Virus record (IMG/VR): IMGVR_UViG_3300017741_000046
Span: 1 to 25,175 of that record
Source: a virus
DNA: 25,175 nucleotides
Direction: 5' to 3' (one strand)
Positions 22,928 to 25,175 of the stretch are shown in pieces (position 1 is the first letter of the stretch; each line of letters begins with the position of its first letter). A program made the translations under genes and the position numbers. The notes under the pieces were generated by a model that did no database searches, was not told the origin of the DNA, and saw nothing but the letters and a program-made list of their open reading frames with translations.

Positions 22928-22940
22928 GGAAACATCCTAG
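22822..22940 (+). ncRNA. Candidate structured RNA with nested stems
   Basis: Five pairings can be drawn. GGACC (22822-22826) pairs with GGTCT (22921-22925), enclosing GGG (22857-22859)/CCC (22916-22918), GTCTCAC (22869-22875)/GTGAGAT (22908-22914) and CTTAC-AGCCA-GTAAG (22876-22890). A final hairpin AGGA-AACA-TCCT (22927-22938) follows. Two pairs are G-U only on the plus strand, so a plus-strand RNA is favoured. The segment is less AT-rich than its surroundings. No known RNA family was recognised. Folding was done by eye, without energies. Confidence 0.4.
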
Positions 22941-23010
22941 CTTATAAAAGATTATATAAAAACAATAGCCCGCTACATCCTAAAGACCCCCCAGTAGAAT
23001 AAAGAACATA

Positions 23011-23130
23011 ATGAAATGCAAGAAGTGTAAGCGTACATTAAAGCGTGTTAACGATAACTTAGCTTACTGTGATAACTCACCTAATGTGTGTACCTTATCT
23101 ACAAAAACTATAGACATACACAACATATAG
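23011..23130 (+). CDS. Micro-protein with CxxC zinc-type motif (39 aa)
   Basis: The frame encodes MKCKKCKRTLKRVNDNLAYC and continues to a fourth cysteine at residue 27: C3-x2-C6-x13-C20-x6-C27, a plausible zinc-binding set at the end of a basic segment. The remaining 12 residues are polar. Only a weak AAAGAA precedes the ATG. The end overlaps a hairpin at 23126-23155. It is the third tiny cysteine-paired protein within one kilobase. The function is unknown; it may be a nucleic-acid-binding or transcription-modulating peptide. Confidence 0.6.
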   Translation: MKCKKCKRTLKRVNDNLAYCDNSPNVCTLSTKTIDIHNI

Positions 23131-23155
23131 TACCACTACATCTAGTAGCACTATA
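23126..23155 (+). terminator. Hairpin overlapping the stop of the 39-aa gene
   Basis: TATAGT/ACTATA (6 bp) encloses CTAC-ATCTA-GTAG (4 bp) with a small internal loop. It is AT-rich and lacks a U-run, so termination is uncertain; a dyad binding site is equally possible. Confidence 0.3.
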
Positions 23156-23425
23156 TATAGTAATTAATTGGCATTAAATAAATCTAGTGTTACGAATACG
23201 AATACCACCCCCTCAAATTAGCATTCCCATTGCTTGTCCTATAATCTATAATATGTTGCGTTAGAGGGTCTATGTTTCCTAGGGTTTACAGATAAAAGCC
23301 CTGTTTCACTGGTTATTAGATAGTATGTCTAAAAGTACCCCAGTTATTTTTCTGAATGGATATGGCATGGGCTGAATTGCTGAGGATTGTTAGATAACAC
23401 TGAATAAAAAATATTTAAAATACTT
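23131..23425. other. Gene-poor intergenic region before the early block
   Basis: No convincing gene is seen on either strand; the only frames are shorter than about 25 codons and lack ribosome sites. The region holds a sigma70-like promoter at 23224-23252, a tandem ACGAATACGAATACC repeat near 23190, and an AGGGTTT/AAAGCCCT hairpin near 23280-23300. It probably acts as the control region of the plus-strand genes. Confidence 0.5.
23224..23252 (+). promoter_or_regulatory. Sigma70-type promoter upstream of early genes
   Basis: TTCCCA (4/6 match to -35) is followed after 17 bases by a perfect TATAAT at 23247-23252; another TATAAT lies at 23240-23245. Transcription would begin near 23259 and give a leader of about 200 bases before the P-loop gene. 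Confidence 0.5.
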
Positions 23426-23455
23426 GTAACCTTTTGTAACTGCATAGAGTCAAAG
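23426..23455 (+). promoter_or_regulatory. Copy B of GTAACC-N17-GTC(T)AAG element
   Basis: GTAACC at 23426, a 17-base spacer and GTCAAAG at 23449-23455. The ATG of the P-loop gene begins eight bases after GTC. A second GTAAC lies inside the spacer (TTGTAAC repeated after three bases). If GTAACC and TCAAAG act as -35/-10 boxes, the transcript would start at or next to the ATG. Confidence 0.55.
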
Positions 23456-23459
23456 CAGT

Positions 23460-24044
23460 ATGAAACAAACAAACAATATTACATTCATGATAGGTGCAAG
23501 CGGGAGCGGTAAGTCTGCCCATGTTGCTAAGGAAGCAGCAAGGACTAATGCGTTCGTGATTGACCCCGATGAAATCAAGGCGAAACTAAACAAGGACCAA
23601 CCACTATCAAAAGATATCAATGCGGAGCTGCACCCAGCAGCCAGCGACATTGCTTCAAAGATGCTTGAGTTTTATTTCAATGATACTCAAGGATTTTTAG
23701 ACAACTACAGCTGTAACAATGTCATCTTCGATAATCGTGGCAAGTCACCAATAAAAGTACTGAAGAGGATACAAGCAGCAAAAGAAGCTGGACTATCTGT
23801 AAAGGTTATTTACGTAGAAGTAGAACTCCTTAATTGCTTAATCAATGTATTCATTAGGAATCTTAAAAGCAATAGGGCTATGTATCTTCAAGAAGTAATC
23901 AACGCTTATGATTCCATGAAGATATCAGTTGCAATATGCAGGATGCTGCACGTTACAGGAATCATTGAGATGCAAACAGTACAAGGATACAGAAGAATAA
24001 AATCTAAAAGAATATGTAACCTTCTCAAAGTCGGGAGGGTCTAA
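23460..24044 (+). CDS. P-loop kinase, zeta-toxin/polynucleotide-kinase-like
   Basis: This 194-residue protein begins with a beta strand and a Walker A motif (GASGSGKS, residues 12-19), followed by FVIDPDEIKAKL (D35, D37), the substrate-binding/catalytic Asp segment of zeta-toxin-like kinases. NNVIFDNRGKS (86-96) is the second conserved loop, and FIRNLKSNR (131-139) could provide the lid arginines R133 and R139. Family members phosphorylate UDP-N-acetylglucosamine (zeta toxins) or nucleic-acid ends; which applies here is unknown. No antitoxin gene is recognised beside it. The ATG follows the repeated GTAACC element, without a ribosome site. Its last codons contain the next copy of that element. 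An early host-takeover or nucleic-acid repair role is inference. Confidence 0.7.
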   Translation: MKQTNNITFMIGASGSGKSAHVAKEAARTNAFVIDPDEIKAKLNKDQPLSKDINAELHPAASDIASKMLEFYFNDTQGFLDNYSCNNVIFDNRGKSPIKVLKRIQAAKEAGLSVKVIYVEVELLNCLINVFIRNLKSNRAMYLQEVINAYDSMKISVAICRMLHVTGIIEMQTVQGYRRIKSKRICNLLKVGRV

Positions 24045-24046
24045 AG
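24016..24046 (+). promoter_or_regulatory. Copy C of GTAACC-N17-GTC(T)AAG element
   Basis: GTAACC at 24016, a 17-base spacer and GTCTAAAG at 24039-24046 lie inside the last codons of the P-loop gene. From here TGAAGGAAGGAAAA (24051-24064) and the ATG at 24068 sit at exactly the same offsets as in copy D. Confidence 0.6.
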
Positions 24047-24067
24047 AATATGAAGGAAGGAAAAATT

Positions 24068-24235
24068 ATGAGAACTGCTTGGAAGGTAGAAGATATAGCA
24101 AAGTACGCACACTTAGGAGATAAGATGAGCAAAGTTGGTACCGCTAAACATGGAGACGAATACGATGCTGGAACTTGGGAGATGTTAATAGTTGAAGCAG
24201 TCATGGATAAGTTAGAAGCTGAAGGGAGAATATAA
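24068..24235 (+). CDS. Small early protein (55 aa), unknown
   Basis: The frame is open from an ATG at 24050, but that triplet lies where the transcript probably starts. AAGGAAGG then precedes the ATG at 24068 by about seven bases, so the 55-residue form starting MRTAWKVEDIAKYAHLGDKM is chosen. The protein has a helical N-terminus and a C-terminal helix (WEMLIVEAVMDKLEAEG). It is slightly acidic, without cysteine or membrane segments. It is the first gene of a three-gene run with the 78- and 177-residue proteins. No family was recognised. Confidence 0.65.
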   Translation: MRTAWKVEDIAKYAHLGDKMSKVGTAKHGDEYDAGTWEMLIVEAVMDKLEAEGRI

Positions 24236-24237
24236 AA

Positions 24238-24474
24238 ATGAAAACGATTCAAGAAATACAGAAGGACTGGGCAGGCGCATTCGATACAGTCAAGCTATCA
24301 AGCGGGGAGATTGTAGAGGGTAAAGCAGCATTCGAGATTTACATAGAGGAAGGGCTAACAGTTTATCAAGCGCTTAGTAAAACACTAAGAGAATTTATCA
24401 GCGGTAAAGAGATATATAAATACTGCTTCGAGAATTTCATTCCAACAAATCCAATCAAGAAGGAGGTTAAGTAA
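24238..24474 (+). CDS. Small early protein (78 aa), unknown
   Basis: This 78-residue protein starts two bases after the upstream stop, with AGGGAG before its ATG. It looks like a small alpha/beta fold: a helix (IQEIQKDWAGAF), two strands (VKLSSGEIVEGK), then helices (LTVYQALSKTLREFI). The C-terminus has FENFIPTNPIKKEVK. Its stop overlaps the next ATG as TAATG, so it is coupled to the 177-residue gene. No known family and no catalytic motif were recognised. Confidence 0.7.
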   Translation: MKTIQEIQKDWAGAFDTVKLSSGEIVEGKAAFEIYIEEGLTVYQALSKTLREFISGKEIYKYCFENFIPTNPIKKEVK

Positions 24475-25007
24475 TGGGAGCAGGTAATTGTTACCCAGCT
24501 GCATGGAATGCAATCAACACCAAAAAGAATGATGACTATATCGTGGTCCATGCACTGCGAGATATATTCAAGGGTGCTAATCACTTCGGAGGACATGCCT
24601 TCTTAGTTAGAAAATGGAAGGATGGAAAACTATTAGAGAATCCTACTGTTTATGATGACTGCATCAGCGCTAAATATATTGATGGTTCTGTTGATGGTGT
24701 TGTTGATGGGATGCCATTCGATGAGTATGTAGAGAAAACCCACGTTGTAACAGAGGGTGAGTATGTTTACAAAGAATATACTAGAAAAGAATTAAACAAA
24801 GAGACTGCAAAAGATATGGTTCACATGCCATTTGATTTAGCTAAGGAACGATGGGCAATGAAGCCAAAAGAATTTGCTAAGAGATTCCCAGGGTATGAGA
24901 GCTATGTAGATTACATGAAGAATTATTATCAACCAACATTCGAGCCGCACTGGGTCAAGCTAATGGAGATGCACAAAGCAGATGAAGCTAAGAAAAAAAA
25001 GGTGTAA
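24474..25007 (+). CDS. Putative papain-like cysteine enzyme with GNCY/GHA motifs (177 aa)
   Basis: The N-terminus reads GAGNCYPAAWNAI, with C6 at the start of a helix as in papain-fold enzymes. FGGHAFLVRKW places H41 on the following strand, and LLENPTVYDD after it offers N56 or D60 as a third residue. GNCY-x-AA with GHA is a pattern I have seen in small phage and host proteins likely to be cysteine peptidases or related amidases; activity is inferred. The C-terminal half is charged and helical (MPFDLAKERWAMKPKEFAKRF) and ends in AKKKKV. An ideal ribosome site (AAGGAGG, seven bases away) and coupling to the 78-residue gene support the start. There is no signal peptide, so it would act in the cytoplasm. 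Confidence 0.6.
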   Translation: MGAGNCYPAAWNAINTKKNDDYIVVHALRDIFKGANHFGGHAFLVRKWKDGKLLENPTVYDDCISAKYIDGSVDGVVDGMPFDEYVEKTHVVTEGEYVYKEYTRKELNKETAKDMVHMPFDLAKERWAMKPKEFAKRFPGYESYVDYMKNYYQPTFEPHWVKLMEMHKADEAKKKKV

Positions 25008-25033
25008 CCTATTTCAAATTTAAATAGTCTAAG
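25004..25033 (+). promoter_or_regulatory. Copy D of GTAACC-N17-GTC(T)AAG element
   Basis: GTAACC at 25004, a 17-base spacer and GTCTAAG at 25027-25033, overlapping the stop of the 177-residue gene. TGAAGGAAGGAAAA (25039-25052) follows, and the next ATG lies 52 bases from the start of the element, as in copy C. Confidence 0.6.
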
Positions 25034-25055
25034 TTACGTGAAGGAAGGAAAACAA

Positions 25056-25172
25056 ATGGAAGAAAAAGAAATTGTTTGGGTAGATATATTCGGCAATGAA
25101 GTTAAGAGAGATGTGTATCAGATAACTGGTGCAGGTGCAGACACTATGAAATATAAAGAGGAGCTTAAGTAA
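25056..25172 (+). CDS. Small early protein (38 aa), unknown
   Basis: ATG at 25056 is preceded by AAGGAAGG at good distance and gives 38 residues: MEEKEIVWVDIFGNEVKRDV, then a short segment with ITGAGADTMKY. It may form a small beta-hairpin and helix. The TAA overlaps a following ATG at 25172 (TAATG), so another coupled gene probably begins here and runs out of the window. A GTG at 25038 in the same frame is at the presumed transcription start and is not preferred. No family was recognised. Confidence 0.55.
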   Translation: MEEKEIVWVDIFGNEVKRDVYQITGAGADTMKYKEELK

Positions 25173-25175
25173 TGA

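Noticed and set aside
23356-23397. Thirteen-codon frame with protein-like residues (MDMAWAELLRIVR)
   Set aside because: Too short, no ribosome site and no neighbouring coupling; cannot be separated from chance.
24025-24252. Minus-strand frame opposite the early genes
   Set aside because: It is antisense to a gene with a clear ribosome site and crosses the repeated regulatory element.

Overview
This window reads as the structural half plus part of the early region of a small, AT-rich tailed bacteriophage (Caudoviricetes). It encodes a large terminase, a portal, an SU10-type major capsid protein with scaffold, a beta-propeller nozzle-like tail protein, a tail fibre and a peptidoglycan hydrolase. 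No sheath, tail-tube or contractile-tail gene is visible, so a short-tailed (podovirus-like) virion is most likely. The strong AT bias, the tiny lysine-rich proteins before the terminase, the conserved 85-residue protein next to them and the fibre type recall marine phages of the pelagiphage/cyanophage kind. The host cannot be proved from the sequence. No integrase or lysogeny repressor is recognised here.

Late block (minus strand, about 22199 down to 1). In transcription order: three small basic or conserved genes, TerL, portal, two small genes, a giant 1571-residue virion protein, a 340-residue protein, a lysozyme-like hydrolase, an unlisted 35-residue basic protein, three further large proteins (639, 634 and 275 residues), a control region at 5881-6300, then scaffold, major capsid protein, a probable head-tail adaptor, nozzle-like protein and the tail fibre, which runs off the window. 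Genes are packed with TAATG or ATGA overlaps, implying translational coupling. Compared with T7, the presumed internal/ejection proteins lie between portal and scaffold instead of after the tail tube genes. The capsid-tail section probably has its own promoters, because a terminator, several -10/-35 candidates and a series of RNA hairpins lie just before the scaffold gene.

Switch region (22200-23460). Very short genes on both strands, several with paired cysteines typical of zinc-binding proteins, sit around a stretch at 22822-22940 that folds on paper into nested stems and may be a structured RNA. Several of these genes have a -10-like hexamer only 5-6 bases before the start codon, which suggests leaderless mRNAs.

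Early-type block (plus strand, 23460-25175). A P-loop (zeta-toxin/polynucleotide kinase-like) protein is followed by small unknown proteins and a 177-residue protein with a GNCY/GHA cysteine-histidine signature. A repeated element, GTAACC-N17-(G/C)TC(T)AAG, precedes three of these genes at fixed distance. A fourth copy lies in the capsid control region at 6217, directly in front of a terminator. This element is the strongest candidate here for a phage-specific regulatory system, possibly linking early and capsid transcription.
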